Counted from the stretch's first letter, positions 49,948-62,169 are shown. The stretch: 64,000 nt of DNA from Bolinopsis microptera (GCF_026151205.1 NC_087079.1:3615230-3679229); one strand, 5' to 3'. Numbers and translations are program-made. The notes: generated by a model from the letters alone, not told the origin.

Positions 49948-52900
49948 CCCTGCTGAGAGCAAATCGTGCAAGACTCAGGTCTTAGGTGAGATCGTATCTT
50001 GCGTGAAAGAGTAAGTTTTATCCAGTATTTATTCCTTTCGTATGGTCTGTGTTTCAATGCTGTCTTTTCACAGCTGGCGGACTATTGTTTTTATTTTGAA
50101 AAGAATGAACTTTTAGTTATGGTTGTGGGATCTTTTGTTTATAAGATGGATTCATTGTAAAATGTTATGATTTAAACCGCTTTATCTAGGAGGTTAAATT
50201 TCCTCGACATTTTTACTCTTTAAAAATATTTATAAGTGTACTTATTGATATATTTGACAAAATTATGCATGGATGAAAGATGATTATTTTCTTATCGTGA
50301 ATAGACGAGTATTTTGAGTTTGTTTGCTATTTTCCGGTGATCGCCCGTTTTGTTTGAAAATTTACACTGTTTTGATCCCGCAATTTATTTTAAGCTGACT
50401 TCTTTCTCAGCGTGAAGATTAGAGCATAGGTCTCTTTCTAATTCAGTCCATATCTTATGCTTTTGAAACAACTATATCATTGTCAAGAGTAAAAATTTAT
50501 CAGAGATTTTTATTAGTCATTTATCCCTAAACAAGTTATATTGATCGCTATGAAGGATGATTTTGAACCGTATGATATGGATTTGAATTTTCGAATGTAA
50601 TGAATGTTAGCTACACCGATCACCGCAGCGTCACTTTAAAGCTATATTTTAAAGTTCCTAATCGACGAGGGATTTTCAACGAACCTTCCCAAAATAACAT
50701 GCAACATTTCTTCCTACACGAACAAAACTCTGAATTTTCTGAAACGTGTGTGCTTGCAAATCCCTCGTCAATCCCTGGTTTTGACCTCGATTTCCTGCGC
50801 AGTTCAGCTTTTGCAATACTGAGTACCAAGTCTTGAGCTCCACGGGGCTCACAATCTCTTTTATATGAGCCCCGGTCTCGAGAATTGCAGCTGTTTGCCT
50901 CAAGCTGGTGCTGTGCAGGGACCGGGCTTTCAAGCAGGGACATTACTCGGTAGTGTCTGTGTCGTAAGTTTTAACTTATAAGGGGATTTCCCGTGGAAAG
51001 CTTAGCAATAACATGGTTGTTTTTCCCGTGGAAAAGTGAAGTGTAGGCGGGTCAAGTTCTATTTATATCTTTTATTTGACCCTGGTGAAGAACGTTTATG
51101 ATTTCGGCTAAGATGTGATTTGATGAAATGTCATTTTCTTTGAAGCTGCACAACAAGTGCATACCGCTAGGTTTCAGCTTGACCATCTTTCTGGCAAGCT
51201 GGGTACTCGCTTTAAAGTAAACATTTCTCAGATATACCGATTTCTTTAAGATCTTTAAGATCTTTAAATAATCGATACCGTTAAAAGCAATCTTGTGCAG
51301 GTGGGGCATTTTCATCAAGTTTCCTTTCAGAACATCCATTACTAGAATCACGTATTAATGCATTCTTAAGTACAATCATGTATTCACATAATTTTTGTTA
51401 AAGTACTAATACCTAAATATAGCCATTGCATAAGAAACGATCATTTGATCATAAATTCCTGATATCACATCAACATAAAGACCACACCTAGATTTAATCT
51501 AAAATTAATGGCAAACTTTACCAAGTTCCGGGAATGGGTGTTCTGAAATCCTTTCAATCTTTTTAGACCGTAACATGACAATCCCTAACACTTTTACTAC
51601 CTATCTTGATGTCATGTTGTCACCTAGAATTCAAAATTACCTTCCTTATTTTATCCTAAAATCGAGCCCACCGACGCAACCCTCGAAAGAAAGTCAAGTA
51701 CTATTACACAACATATCTCATGTCAAACACAAGGAAATGTATCCGCGTGCTGATCCGTTTTAGTTCGAGGGTTGAGTCTGGCTCTAGTTTCATGAACTGA
51801 TCACGATGTACGTTCCATAGGTAGAGATTCTCTCAAACTACATGTTTAGCAGTTTATCCTGTTTATTTTGTACCAGCTGACACAGTTTGATCGAGTTCCG
51901 GACAAGATGTGATTATGGCTGATACATATCTAGATATGTATCTAGATATGTATCAGGATATCTGAATGCGAGGAGCGAGAGAGAGAAAGCATTCTCATCC
52001 TGCAAACTGTGTCGGTTTGAAATTTCCTAAGAATACTTGTCAATGTGGAAATTTCAGATAGAGTACGCCCTCATACTGTTACCTACATAGAGAGATTAAG
52101 AGTGGTCTAATCACCATTTTCTTTTCCGAAAAATGGGGTTAGAAATATTATATTCTCTTTAAGTATCAACAGCAAAAACTCTACCACCGCTAGAGGACTT
52201 TTTGTCTGGATATCTAGCATCTGATCTAAATCATGTGTGTTGCAAACTATTTGCTCAGAAAAGTCAAACCCTTTGAAATCGTGGAGTTTTTGCTGTTACA
52301 AATATTATATATCATGCCGTAAAACCGATGTCTTAAGCATTTAAATTGTTTAATATAGATATATTGATCATTATAATAGTAATTATAGCTTTTGGAATGC
52401 CGAATAATTTTAGTAGTATCCTCTTGGTGCAAGTCCGGCCGGAGTTGCTCTGTGACCCTGAACATGCCGAGCAGTGCTCTTGTCGAGCTGTTCTCCCGTT
52501 AATTTATCTTTCGCTCAGTCCGGAAACCATTGCACTTGTAAGTGAGGTCATCTCTATAAATAGTGGTGATCTCGTCGCATAACTGTGCAGTTTGAATTTG
52601 CCGCCATTATGTTTTCTCTGATTAGTTCCCTGCTTAGGACAAAGCTCACCCCGGAAATTGTAATGTTGACGAGTATTCTGTTGGGCGAGGCTTGGTATTT
52701 GAAGACGGCAGTAACTCCGTCATTCTTATCTAAACTTCCAGATTGGATGTTAAAGAGTTGTGCCTGACCTATCCGGGCTAATATCAAGTATTGCCTTGAG
52801 CTGTAAAATTAGTAAGAACACCTCAATCCCAGTAATCGACTATAATATCAAGAACTAGATTATTAGAGCAATAAGTGAGTCCCGACTCCGGGACTAATCT

Positions 52901-53301
52901 CCGTCGAGAAGTGAGTCCTGATTCCAGGACTTATCCCCGGCTGGACCGTTTTGCACCGAGTTGTAAAGCTCACAACCGTCTTGTATTTACAAGTGACCAT
53001 TATTACTCTTTAAGTTATATTATTTACTTGTCAGAAATATTGTGTTTTTACTTAGTTTCTACCGTAAAAAGCACAGAACTGCGGTCTGGGAAAGAGGTTT
53101 GTCGATATTTTTGTCCGGGGGAAAGTTCACATCCTGTACCTCGGACAGCATAATACTGAGAAATTGGCGTCTTATTTCTTAATGGATGGGTATGAATAAA
53201 ATAATCATAAATTATTAAATCAAAGTTCTAAACAAGGGATAGTTAAAAAACAACGCCCTAGTCTAATCTTTCCCTAAAACAAAAACTAAAAATTAAAAAC
53301 T
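49948..53301. other. intergenic, with paired hairpins at 52878-52931
   Basis: No convincing gene. Minus-strand frames at 50620-50943 and 51052-51351 look somewhat protein-like but match no family I know. A palindrome with GATACATATCTAGATATGTATC lies near 51924. Two 18-nt hairpins, 36 bp apart (52878-52895 and 52914-52931), keep pairing despite a base-pair change. Confidence 0.45.
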
Positions 53302-54075
53302 TCATTGCAATTTCCGCCAATATCTCTTGTCATAACTCAAATTACGGAGATAATGCAGGTCAAAGATATTATTCAAATAAAGATTTCTTTTACATAAATC
53401 ATGCACAATCAGCGAGAATAGATTGCTTTGGGGTCTTCCTCTTCTCCCTGGTAAGTCCAGTGTATTGATGGCAAAAATGAGGGAAGAAAACGCTGGTCCG
53501 TCAATAGGACCCCGCAAAACATGTCCTAACAATCTCCACCGACTACGGGCCACTTTTTCTGACAATGGTTCAGCATTGCAGCGTTTATACAAGTTTTTGT
53601 TGGAGATGACTCCTGGGTACTTTATATTCAAAATAGTGCGAAGATGTCTGCGGTGAACAACATCTAGTTTTTCAAGGAATATCTTGGGGACGGCCCAACA
53701 GGATGAGTTGTACATAAGAACCGATACGACTAAAGCATTATACAGTATTAGACGTTTGTTTAGGGGCAGTTTATCACTCCAGGCCTTCTTGTAATTGTTA
53801 AAGGCAGCATATCCCAGGTTTATGCGACGCTGAATATCAGCTTTGCTACACAAGACGGACCCTAGAGTGATACTTTTCCTCCATGCTTCATTCCTCGACA
53901 CTAATTTTCCATCACTGTCGACTTCACCCGTACTAGCTAAATAAACATGAGTGAAGTCCGTTTTGTCTTCATTGACAAAGAGGTTCCATTTCTCGAGTAT
54001 AGCTGTTGCCTGGGGCAAAATAGCTCTCAAGTTGTCTCCTCTTCATCATTGAAGTCAACATCATCAGCAATCATA
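53302..54075 (-). pseudogene. LINE (non-LTR retrotransposon) reverse transcriptase, 3' fragment
   Basis: The fragment begins with the polymerase box IADDVDF (54073-54051) in one frame, then shifts by one base. It continues open from 54030 for 242 codons: thumb and C-terminal region with LYNALVVSVLMYNSSCWAV, RRHLRTILNI, EPLSEKVARSRWRLLGHVLR and LPGRRGRPQ. These are typical of RTE/Jockey/CR1-type ORF2 C-termini. The RT fingers and palm, and the endonuclease, are absent, so the copy is 5'-truncated and dead. The Tyr usual before ADD is Ile here. Confidence 0.85.
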
Positions 54076-54483
54076 AATTATAAAATTTAATATGCTAGTG
54101 TGCTTAATCACTTCAATCAAACGTGAACTTTGAGGTTTTTCTAAAATCTGGACTTCAAGTGAAAGGGCCCCTGGCAGTTAAAACCAACATGTTAAAATGG
54201 TTCCCTGACGAGTATCACCCGTTAAGTGTGAAGAATGAAGAAGTCTGTTTAGTTCTGTATAAAAGCGTCCTTAACTAATACAATTACAACTACAAGGGGG
54301 TGGACTGTGGAGACAACAGACAGTCCAAATCTCTGCACTCTGGATAGGATTAGGGGAAAACATGTTGAAATAACAGCTGAAACAAAAGAAATTATAGAGG
54401 GGAAGAATTTTACGTCAGTCTAGGAACTGTACTGGCCGGTTTGTGATATTGTCTAATTGACAGTATTACAACAATAACAAACA
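54076..54483. other. short intergenic stretch, nothing seen
   Basis: No repeat or frame recognised between the LINE fragment and the first Helitron. Confidence 0.4.
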
Positions 54484-54788
54484 TCTCTACTATAATTCAA
54501 AGAATTGTTTCTGTCTGTATGTCTGTACGACCGCCCACGTGCAAATTCGGCAAAAAGCAAAAGGTTGAAAAGTAACCATGGTAACGGTTTCGTTACACGC
54601 ACGTGCACGTGCAAAGATTATTAAAACGGCATTTTTATCGGTTTTGTTGATATTACGTTGTATTTAGTGCGAGCAACATTTTAATCGGCTGTATCTTCGG
54701 TTGTGTAGGATATTTTGACGCGATTTAAACTCATTATGATTAACAAAAAATACTATTAGTTTCCTCCCTGTGACCACGGGTTTTCTAG
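54484..54788 (+). mobile_element. non-autonomous Helitron, copy 1 (305 bp)
   Basis: Starts TCTCTACTATAATTC after an A and ends CCCTGTGACCACGGGTTTTCTAG, the 3' CTAG preceded by a short CCC/GGG hairpin. There are no inverted terminal repeats and no target duplication, as expected for rolling-circle elements. The next copy starts at the very next base. Confidence 0.8.
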
Positions 54789-55110
54789 TCTCTACTATAA
54801 TTCAAAGAATTGTTTCTGTCTGTATGTCTGTACGACCGCCCACGTGCAAATTATATGAAAAATAGGAATTTAGGTAACAACCAAAAGGTTCCATATAATA
54901 GCAACGGTGTTTTAATGCACACATGCACGTGCAAAGATTGTTAATGTTTTAACGTCATTTTGATCGGTTTTGTGGTAATTATGTTGTGTTTAAAGTGTTT
55001 TATATTTAAATCGGCTGTATCTTCGGTTGAGCTGGATATTTTTTGATGCGATTAAAACTTTCTTTCAAAGAATACTACTAGCTTCGTCCCTGTTACCACG
55101 GGCTTTCTAG
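54789..55110 (+). mobile_element. non-autonomous Helitron, copy 2 (322 bp)
   Basis: Same 5' end (TCTCTACTATAATTCAAAG) and 3' end (hairpin CCCTGTTACCACGGG, then CTAG followed by T). It is about 80% like copy 1 by eye and joined head to tail with it, a pattern known for Helitrons. Confidence 0.8.
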
Positions 55111-56025
55111 TTACATATAATTAGGAATTACAAAACTTGCTGGCTCGCTTCTCCATGATTTTTATTATCAATAGTGCAGTCGTGCACAAACTGAACTGAA
55201 CTTGTAGGTTTAGGCATACTTGTTTGTAACTGTCACCAAGAATCAAGATGTAACTAGGTCGAACGAAGAAATATATACGCAGGCACGTGATATAATTGTA
55301 TTATATAAATACATGAAAAGCCGCGCCTGCTTGAGACCTAATTCCTTGTCATACGTTGTATGACCCGCCTGTATCGTTGAAACTCTACAGGGGTGAAACG
55401 ACTGTGGGGGTCACGATGTGATATAACTAATTCCTCATCCTGCGTGAGACCTAATTTTGGTGACGGTTACGACATTATAGCGACGTTACGTCGCTATACC
55501 TGATTTTTGTGGCCGTGCACCTTGGCAGCTTTAGGCCTAGCGGCCAGTCTCAGACATATTTTTCGTTCAGGCATTATTAATCTTAACAAATACCTTACGA
55601 GACATACATTTAAATGGTACGAAAGTCTGGTTTTTCGAAAAAAACACCATATTTTCGGACTACCAAAATTTAGGTCACCATCATTATTTTCCCGAAATTA
55701 TTTTTCACGTATTAACCTTAATTATGACTTCATCGATTTACTATAAACCTATCAATATAATTATATGTAGTAAGTTATAAATATGATTCATCAAACAGTT
55801 AATAAACATTTTTATTCTGTCATGAATTGCTTTGGAAATGATTTTGAACACGTTCCATGTTGGCATTACATTTAATTTTAACTATGAATTTGGAATTGTA
55901 ACAAAAGGAAACACGATTATTAACTTTAAAAGTGATATTATACACTATACTGTATTACCATTAATTGATTAAAATGTGAAATAACTCTTATTCTATTGAA
56001 AAACGGTTCGATGAATTGTCAAGTT
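55111..56025. other. intergenic, 3' flank of lectin gene
   Basis: AT-rich. The last 90 bp before the lectin stop codon match, inverted, the 3' flank of the truncated lectin copy after 62083 (AACTTGACAATTCATC and a TAGAAT(A)AG stretch). The 79-codon frame at 55507-55746 (+) has no family features. Confidence 0.5.
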
Positions 56026-58623
56026 CTAGCATTCTCCAGCAGTCCCTGTACTCCAGACCGCTGCACCTCCGTCAGTGTAAAGAACGACGTCGCCGTCATT
56101 TTGCACTTTCAACATAGTACCTTCGGTGGTTTGACTACCGGAACCCCAAAGTGCGTTCCCCAAACTGTTCCGTATGACGAGGTTGCTATCAGCTTGGAAC
56201 TTGAGACCGCGACCTTGGTTTTGAAGTACACCAGCCGTTTTGGAGGACCAAAGAGCATTTCCATTGCAGTAAAGCACCAAGTTTCCATCTGTTTGCATCT
56301 TGAAGGCATGACTTCCATCTGGAGACGTCAGTTTAGTGCCCAGTGCCAGTGCCTTGTAGGTTGAGTCACCCCTATAGCAAACATGGTCGGTACAGCAACT
56401 GTCAAAATTACAAGCTTGAGATTCCGTTTCCTCTCCCTCGCAGTCAGCTCCATTATCAGCTGGGGTGGGGTTAGTGCAGGATCTAGTTCTTGTCTGCGTC
56501 CCATCTCCACAAGATACTGAGCAGTCAGACCAGTCTCCATAGTCACTCCATCCACCATCAATCGGGTCACATCTGCCACCAGTCCCTGTACTCCAGACCG
56601 CAACAGATTCGTCAGTGTAAAGAACGACGTTACCGATATCCTCTACTTGTAACTTGGTGCCTCCGGTCCCACCAGTTTCCGAACCCCAGAGTGAATCACC
56701 TTCTGTGCTGTATATGATGAGATTATTATTAGCTTGGAAAATAAGACCATCTTTCACGGTTGCAACATGAGATCTGGAGTACCAAAGCGGATTTCCATTG
56801 CAATAAAGCACCAAGTTTCCATCTGGCTGCATCTCAAAAGCATAATTTCCATTAGGGGACATCATGCGAGATCCGAGTTCCAATGCAATAAAAGATGCGT
56901 CTTCCCTGTAGCACTCCCCTGTAACACTTTCGGCACTAGTAGGGTGGTCCCCGATGTTGAATTGGTGCGCGTTACAAGCTTGAGATTCCGTTGCTTCTCC
57001 CACACAGTCAGATCCGTTATTAGCTGGGGCGGGGTTAGTACAGGATCTGATTCTTGTCTTCGTTCCATCTCCACAAGATACTGAGCAGTCAGACCAGTCT
57101 CCATAGTCACTCCATCCACCATCAATTTCGTAACATCTGCCATTAGTCCCCGTATTCCAGACGTCTGTTAGGTTGTCACTGTAGAGAACGACGTTACCGC
57201 TATCCTGCACTTGCAACTTGGTGCCTTCGGTGTTGGCAGTTCCCGAGCCCCAGAGTGCTCCACTTTCTGTGCTGTATATGACGAGGTTGCTATCAGCTTG
57301 GAAGGCAAGACCTTTTGATACGGTTGCACCGTCAGTTCCAGAGGACCAAATCGTGTTTCCATTGCAGTCAAGCACCAAGTTTCCTTCTTGCTGCATCGTA
57401 AATGTATAATTTCCGTTGGGAGACGTCAGTGTAGAGCCAAATTTTAGCGCGATATAGGGTCCGTCACCCCTGTAGCAAACGCTTTCGGTACAGCACCCGC
57501 CAACAGAACAAGCTTGAGATTCCGTTGCTTCTCCCACACAGTCAGATCCGTTATTAGCTGGGACGGGGTTAGTACAGGATCTGATTCTTGTCTTCGCTCC
57601 ATCTCCACAAGATACTGAGCAGTCAGACCAGTCTCCATAGTCACTCCATCCACCATCAATTTCGTAACATTTGCCATTAGTCCCCGTATTCCAGACGTCT
57701 GTTAGGTTTTCACTGTAGAGAACGACGTTACCGCTATCCTGCACATGCAACTTGGTGCCTTCGGTGTTGGCAGTTCCCGAGCCCCAGAGTGCTCCACTTT
57801 CTGTGCTGTATATGACGAGGTTGCTATCAGCTTGGAAGGCAAGACCTTTTGATACGGTTGCACCGTCGGTTCCAGAGGACCAAATCGTGTTTCCATTGCA
57901 GTCAAGCACCAAGTTTCCTTCTTGCTGCATCGTAAATGTATAATTTCCGTTGGGAGACGTCAGTGTAGAGCCAAATTCTAGCGCGATATAGGGTCCGTCA
58001 CCCCTGTAGCAAACGCTTTCGGTACAGCACCCGCCAACAGAACAAGCTTGAGATTCCGTTGCTTCTCCCACACAGTCAGCTCCGTTATCAGCTGGGGCGG
58101 GGTTAGTGCATAATCTAGTTCTTGTCTGCGTTCCATCTCCACAAGATACTGAGCAGTCAGACCAGTCTCCAAAGTCACTCCATCCACCATCAATCGGGTC
58201 ACATCTGTCAGCAGTCCCTGTACTCCAGACCGCTGCACCATCTTCAGTGTAGAGAACGACGTTGCCGTCATCCTGCACCTTCAACAGATAACCTCCGGTC
58301 CCCTGACTGCCGGAACCCCACCTTGCAGTATTCCCTATTTTTAGGACGAGGTTGCTATCAGCCTGGAACGTAAGACCTGTTACGTATGAACCAGTTCCAG
58401 TGGACCAAAGTGGATTTTCATTGCAGGAAAGCACCAAGTTATAACTCTGCTTCATCTTAAAGGTATAATTTCCATTGGGGGACGTCATTTTAGTTCCCTT
58501 TTTCAATGCGATGAAAGATGAGCTTTTTCTGTAGCACAAAGCACTCCCAGAACAGCTGCTGGCATCAGTTGTAGCAAGAGCAAACAGGAAGGCTAAAAGA
58601 TTAGGCAAAGTAATCTTAATCAT
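56026..58623 (-). CDS. secreted bulb-type lectin / thrombospondin type-1 mosaic protein
   Basis: Single-exon gene of 865 codons. Residues 1-22 form a signal peptide (LPNLLAFLFALATTDAS). Five bulb-type (B_lectin, GNA-like) domains lie at about 30-141, 205-319, 383-497, 570-685 and 749-865, alternating with four TSP1 repeats (about 145-199, 323-377, 501-555, 688-743). Lectin domains show the three-fold QxDxNxVxY pattern, e.g. MQTDGNLVLYCNG, FQADSNLVIYS and VQDDGNVVLYT, implying mannose binding. TSP1 repeats carry WSDYGDWSDCSVSCGDG with six Cys and the WxxW C-mannosylation motif. Domains 2 and 3 with their TSP1 are near-identical 534-bp duplicates. Many NYT and NGS sites suggest glycosylation. 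Likely an extracellular or mucus lectin, in defence or adhesion (inference). Confidence 0.9.
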   Translation of the reverse strand: MIKITLPNLLAFLFALATTDASSCSGSALCYRKSSSFIALKKGTKMTSPNGNYTFKMKQSYNLVLSCNENPLWSTGTGSYVTGLTFQADSNLVLKIGNTARWGSGSQGTGGYLLKVQDDGNVVLYTEDGAAVWSTGTADRCDPIDGGWSDFGDWSDCSVSCGDGTQTRTRLCTNPAPADNGADCVGEATESQACSVGGCCTESVCYRGDGPYIALEFGSTLTSPNGNYTFTMQQEGNLVLDCNGNTIWSSGTDGATVSKGLAFQADSNLVIYSTESGALWGSGTANTEGTKLHVQDSGNVVLYSENLTDVWNTGTNGKCYEIDGGWSDYGDWSDCSVSCGDGAKTRIRSCTNPVPANNGSDCVGEATESQACSVGGCCTESVCYRGDGPYIALKFGSTLTSPNGNYTFTMQQEGNLVLDCNGNTIWSSGTDGATVSKGLAFQADSNLVIYSTESGALWGSGTANTEGTKLQVQDSGNVVLYSDNLTDVWNTGTNGRCYEIDGGWSDYGDWSDCSVSCGDGTKTRIRSCTNPAPANNGSDCVGEATESQACNAHQFNIGDHPTSAESVTGECYREDASFIALELGSRMMSPNGNYAFEMQPDGNLVLYCNGNPLWYSRSHVATVKDGLIFQANNNLIIYSTEGDSLWGSETGGTGGTKLQVEDIGNVVLYTDESVAVWSTGTGGRCDPIDGGWSDYGDWSDCSVSCGDGTQTRTRSCTNPTPADNGADCEGEETESQACNFDSCCTDHVCYRGDSTYKALALGTKLTSPDGSHAFKMQTDGNLVLYCNGNALWSSKTAGVLQNQGRGLKFQADSNLVIRNSLGNALWGSGSQTTEGTMLKVQNDGDVVLYTDGGAAVWSTGTAGEC

Positions 58624-61186
58624 TATGGCAAACTTATAAAATTTAGGTCAGATCGAAATAATGAAAATTTAACTGTTGTTGTCCTTCTTAAGCATCCAAC
58701 ATGGGAGCATGTACAATGTACATCTTTTAAGAATTTGGGAGGGGCGGGTCCAGCAAAGAACTAATTTTTCATTTCCAATTAGCGACCAATGGAAAACAAT
58801 AGAAACTTTAGTGTGAGACCACCAGACACGTTTTCATGTTGAAGATTAAACTAACATAAACAAAAGGTGGAGGAAACTGAGGAGGCACATGAAATTTGGG
58901 TGGGGTCCAGCAGAACTCGACTTTCCGCAAAAACCGTAAAAGATATACAACTGAAACTTTTTTTGTTTTTGACTGGGTCAAATGCTTTAATGGCCTTCAA
59001 ATCAGCATGAAAAAATAAAAAATTGGCCAAGAAATAGGAGTTTTATAGCCCAAAATTTGGACCCCCAAGTGGTGTCAAAAACGCGAATTAAATAGGTAAT
59101 AATTATTTTAGTCTCTTGAGTCTTGACACCACTTTAGGGTTTATAGACGGGTTCCTGCTAGTTTTAATAATCCACAGTTCAAATCTTTGACAATGAAATT
59201 GTTAATGTAGTTTAAATTTAGAAATGTTTAACTACCTCTGGTTGCACGATGTTTAGAAATTTGTTGAATTCTGGCATTTTCAAAACTTTTTTTCTTCAAA
59301 AAAAAACGCAAATTCGTCTTAAAAAACGCAAAAAAACGCAAAAACGTTCTTCCCAACCCTGCAACAGAAAAATTTTTAATAGTTAGTGATCGGGAAACAC
59401 TAGAAATTAGACCAGACATGCGTTCATGTTGAAGATTAAGCGATAATAACAAGTGGAAGAATGTACGGCTTAAGAAAGACAACAATGAACAACATTTAAA
59501 TAACAATTTTTGTTCAGAACCTTGTCCATTACTCCATTAACAATGGACAAACCGCGCATCAACGAGCGTGCTAAAATTAAATCACTCTACAGTCGATCTT
59601 CGAGTTCGAAATTTTTCTAAAAGGGTCCCGGAAAGTTAATCTTAATCATTATGGCAAACTCTCAAAATTTAGGTCAGAACGAAATAAGGAAAATTCAACT
59701 GTTGTTGTCCATCTTAAGCATCCAAAATGGGGGCATGTACAATGTACATCTTTCAAGAATTTGGGAGGGGCAGGTCCAGCAGAACACTCATTGACATTTG
59801 TCGTTGCTAGTTAGCGGTCAATGGAAAACAATAAAAATTTTAGTTTGAGACCACCAGACACTTTTTCATGTTGAAGAATGAAGATTAAACTAACATAAAC
59901 AAAAGTTGGAAGGAACTGGGGAGACATGGAATTTTGGATGATGATTAATCACTCTACACTCGACTGTCACGTGACTTTTTCTGCTATCATTATTTCCCCA
60001 AATTATTTTTCACGTATTTTATATTTTCCTTAATTATGACTTCATCGATTTACTATCAACTTATCAATATAGTAAGTTATAAATATGGTTCATCAAACAG
60101 TTAATAAACACTAGTATTCGATCATGAATTGCTTTAATTTTAAAAATGATTTTGGACACGTTCCATTAAATTTAATGATAACAAACTAATGAATTGCCGC
60201 AAGCTCTGTCATTACTTTATTGGCCACGGCAGCGAAATTTCGGGAGTAGTGGAAGATAACAAATATTGTCGATCTCCTATACCAGTATACCAGTATACCT
60301 GTATACCCTATGGAGGTTTATAAGTTAAACTTAAGTTGAGGCTAACTTTCAAAGGCTCCGGAGAAATTTTTTACAAGATGAAACACAAAACAGCTGATCC
60401 ATGATCATAGAAGATCTCCGTTTTCAATTTTCTCAAATACTTGGAGGCCAGTACTAGTAGACCAGTTTCGACCGGCTAGGTTATGGTTTGATTTGCTACT
60501 ATACACGGTGTATCATGTACCTTTCGTGCACGCCGGCCGGCCGGTCAAAAGGGGTTTAGGGGTTGCAACGTGTGTCAAGGTTTGATAAGCTTGCTAGTTG
60601 TAATAATCAAGTACGTTCTTTGTCTTTAATTTAATATGAGCCGTTTAGTATACTGTCTTGCTTCTAATTAAGGCTCATGGTAGTCTAGCCGGGTGCCGCC
60701 CATGATCGGCCACGCCGAGCTGCGAAGGATTGACATCATGAATCAAGACTCAAGAGATATACGCAAAAGAAGCGAGCAATAGACTAGCAAGCTAAGTAAA
60801 TATTAATATAAATAACCTTGTAGCTACTTTTTGATACAGAACTATACAGAACTCTTTAACTGCACAAACCGCAATTGCTATTGTTTGAACTTTGATCTAT
60901 ATTTCCCTTTGGAAATTGGATAAGCACAGCCGTACATCCTTACACCTGTTTATTGCTTAATCTTCAACATGAACGCATGTCTGGTCTAATTTCTAGTGTT
61001 TCCCATACACTAACTATTGAAAGGTTTTCTGCTGGACCCCTTCCAAATTTCACCTTTTGTTAATGTTAGTTTAATCTTCAACATGAAAACGTGTCTGGTG
61101 GTCTCACACTAAAGTTTCTATTGTTTTCCATTGATCTCTAACTGGCAACGAGTGTTCTGCTGAACCCGCCCCTCCAAAATTCTTAA
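58624..61186. repeat. lectin-locus promoter repeats, direct and inverted copies
   Basis: The sequence upstream of the lectin ATG (with TTGTTGTCCTTCTTAAGCAT, GACCACCAGACACGTTTTC and CAACATGAAAAC-type blocks) recurs at about 59385-59500, 59634-59960 and, inverted, at 60955-61180. The copy at 59634 even includes the start codon context (ATGATTAAGATTAAC on the minus strand) but stops after ten codons. 60337-60950 is another block repeated directly at 62843-63340. The repeat shared with 1014-1092 is at 59103-59200. Confidence 0.8.
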
Positions 61187-62082
61187 AAGAATGTTACGGG
61201 GGAGTGCTACAAACAAAGTTCATCTTTTATCGCATTGCCAAGGGGATCTAAAATGATGTCCCCCAATGGAAATTATACCTTTAAGATGGAGGACTTCGAT
61301 AGTTATAACTTAGTGCTTTACTGCAATGGAAATCAACTTTGGTCAGCTGGAACTTCATCATGGGTAGAAGGTTTTAAGTTCAAGGCTAATAGCAACCTCG
61401 TCCTACTCGGCTGGGGGAAAAAGATAAAGTGGAGTTCTGGCACTCACAATTCTGGAGGTATCCTGTTGAAAGTGCAGGATGACGTCGTTCTCTACACTGA
61501 CCAAGGTGCAGCGGTCTGGAGTACAGGGACTGGTGGCAGATGTGACCCGATTGATGGTGGATGGAGTGACTTTGGAGATTGGTCTGACTGCTCAGTATCT
61601 TGTGGAGATGGAACGCAGACAAGAACTAGATCCTGTACTAACCCCACCCCAGCTGATAATGGAGCTGACTGCGAGGGAGAGGCCGAAACGGAATCTCAAG
61701 CTTGTAATGTTGACAGATGCTGTACCGACCATGTTTGCTACAGGGGTGACTCAACCTACAAGGTAATGGAAAGGGGCAATAAACTGACGTCTCCAGATGG
61801 AAGTCATGCCTTCAAGATACAAACAGATGGAAACTTGGTGCTTTACTGCAATGGAAATGCTCTATGGTCCTCCAAAACGGCTGGTTCAAATAAAAATCAA
61901 GGTCTCGAGTTCCAATATGATAGCAACCTCGTCATACATAGCAGTTGGGGGAAATACTTTGGAGTTCCGGTAGTCAGACCACCGAAGGTACTATATTGAA
62001 AGTGCAAAATGACGGCAACGTCGTTCTCTACACTGACGGAGGTGCAGCTGTCTGGAGTACAGGGACTGCTGGAGAATGCTAG
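61187..62082 (+). pseudogene. 5'-truncated, frameshifted lectin/TSP1 gene copy
   Basis: This is an inverted duplicate of the 3' third of the lectin gene at 56026-58623: lectin domain 4 (from NVTGECYKQSSSFIAL), one TSP1 repeat (GGWSDFGDWSDCSVSCGDG) and lectin domain 5. The frame opens right after a TAA at 61184-61186 with no signal peptide. Homology to the intact gene begins there, where promoter-type repeat is fused directly to mid-gene sequence. Near 61945-61957 one base is missing relative to the intact copy, so the frame ends at 62001. The matching shifted frame runs on to the equivalent stop at 62080-62082 (ending AGEC). A spliced upstream exon is possible, since AAAAG at the edge could be an acceptor, but the frameshift argues for a pseudogene. 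Confidence 0.75.
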
Positions 62083-62169
62083 AACTTGACAATTCATCAA
62101 ACCGTTTTTCAATAGAATTAGAATAGGAGTTATTTCAAATATTAATCAATTAAATGGTGATACAGTATA

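Noticed and set aside
50620..51351. Two minus-strand frames (107 and 99 codons) and a plus frame with TDHRSVTLKL, recalling an endonuclease end
   Set aside because: No second motif supports a LINE or any family; left as unassigned.
56109..58373. Many 60-120-codon frames on both strands over the lectin gene
   Set aside because: Shadows repeated with the domain period; the 865-codon frame explains all of them.
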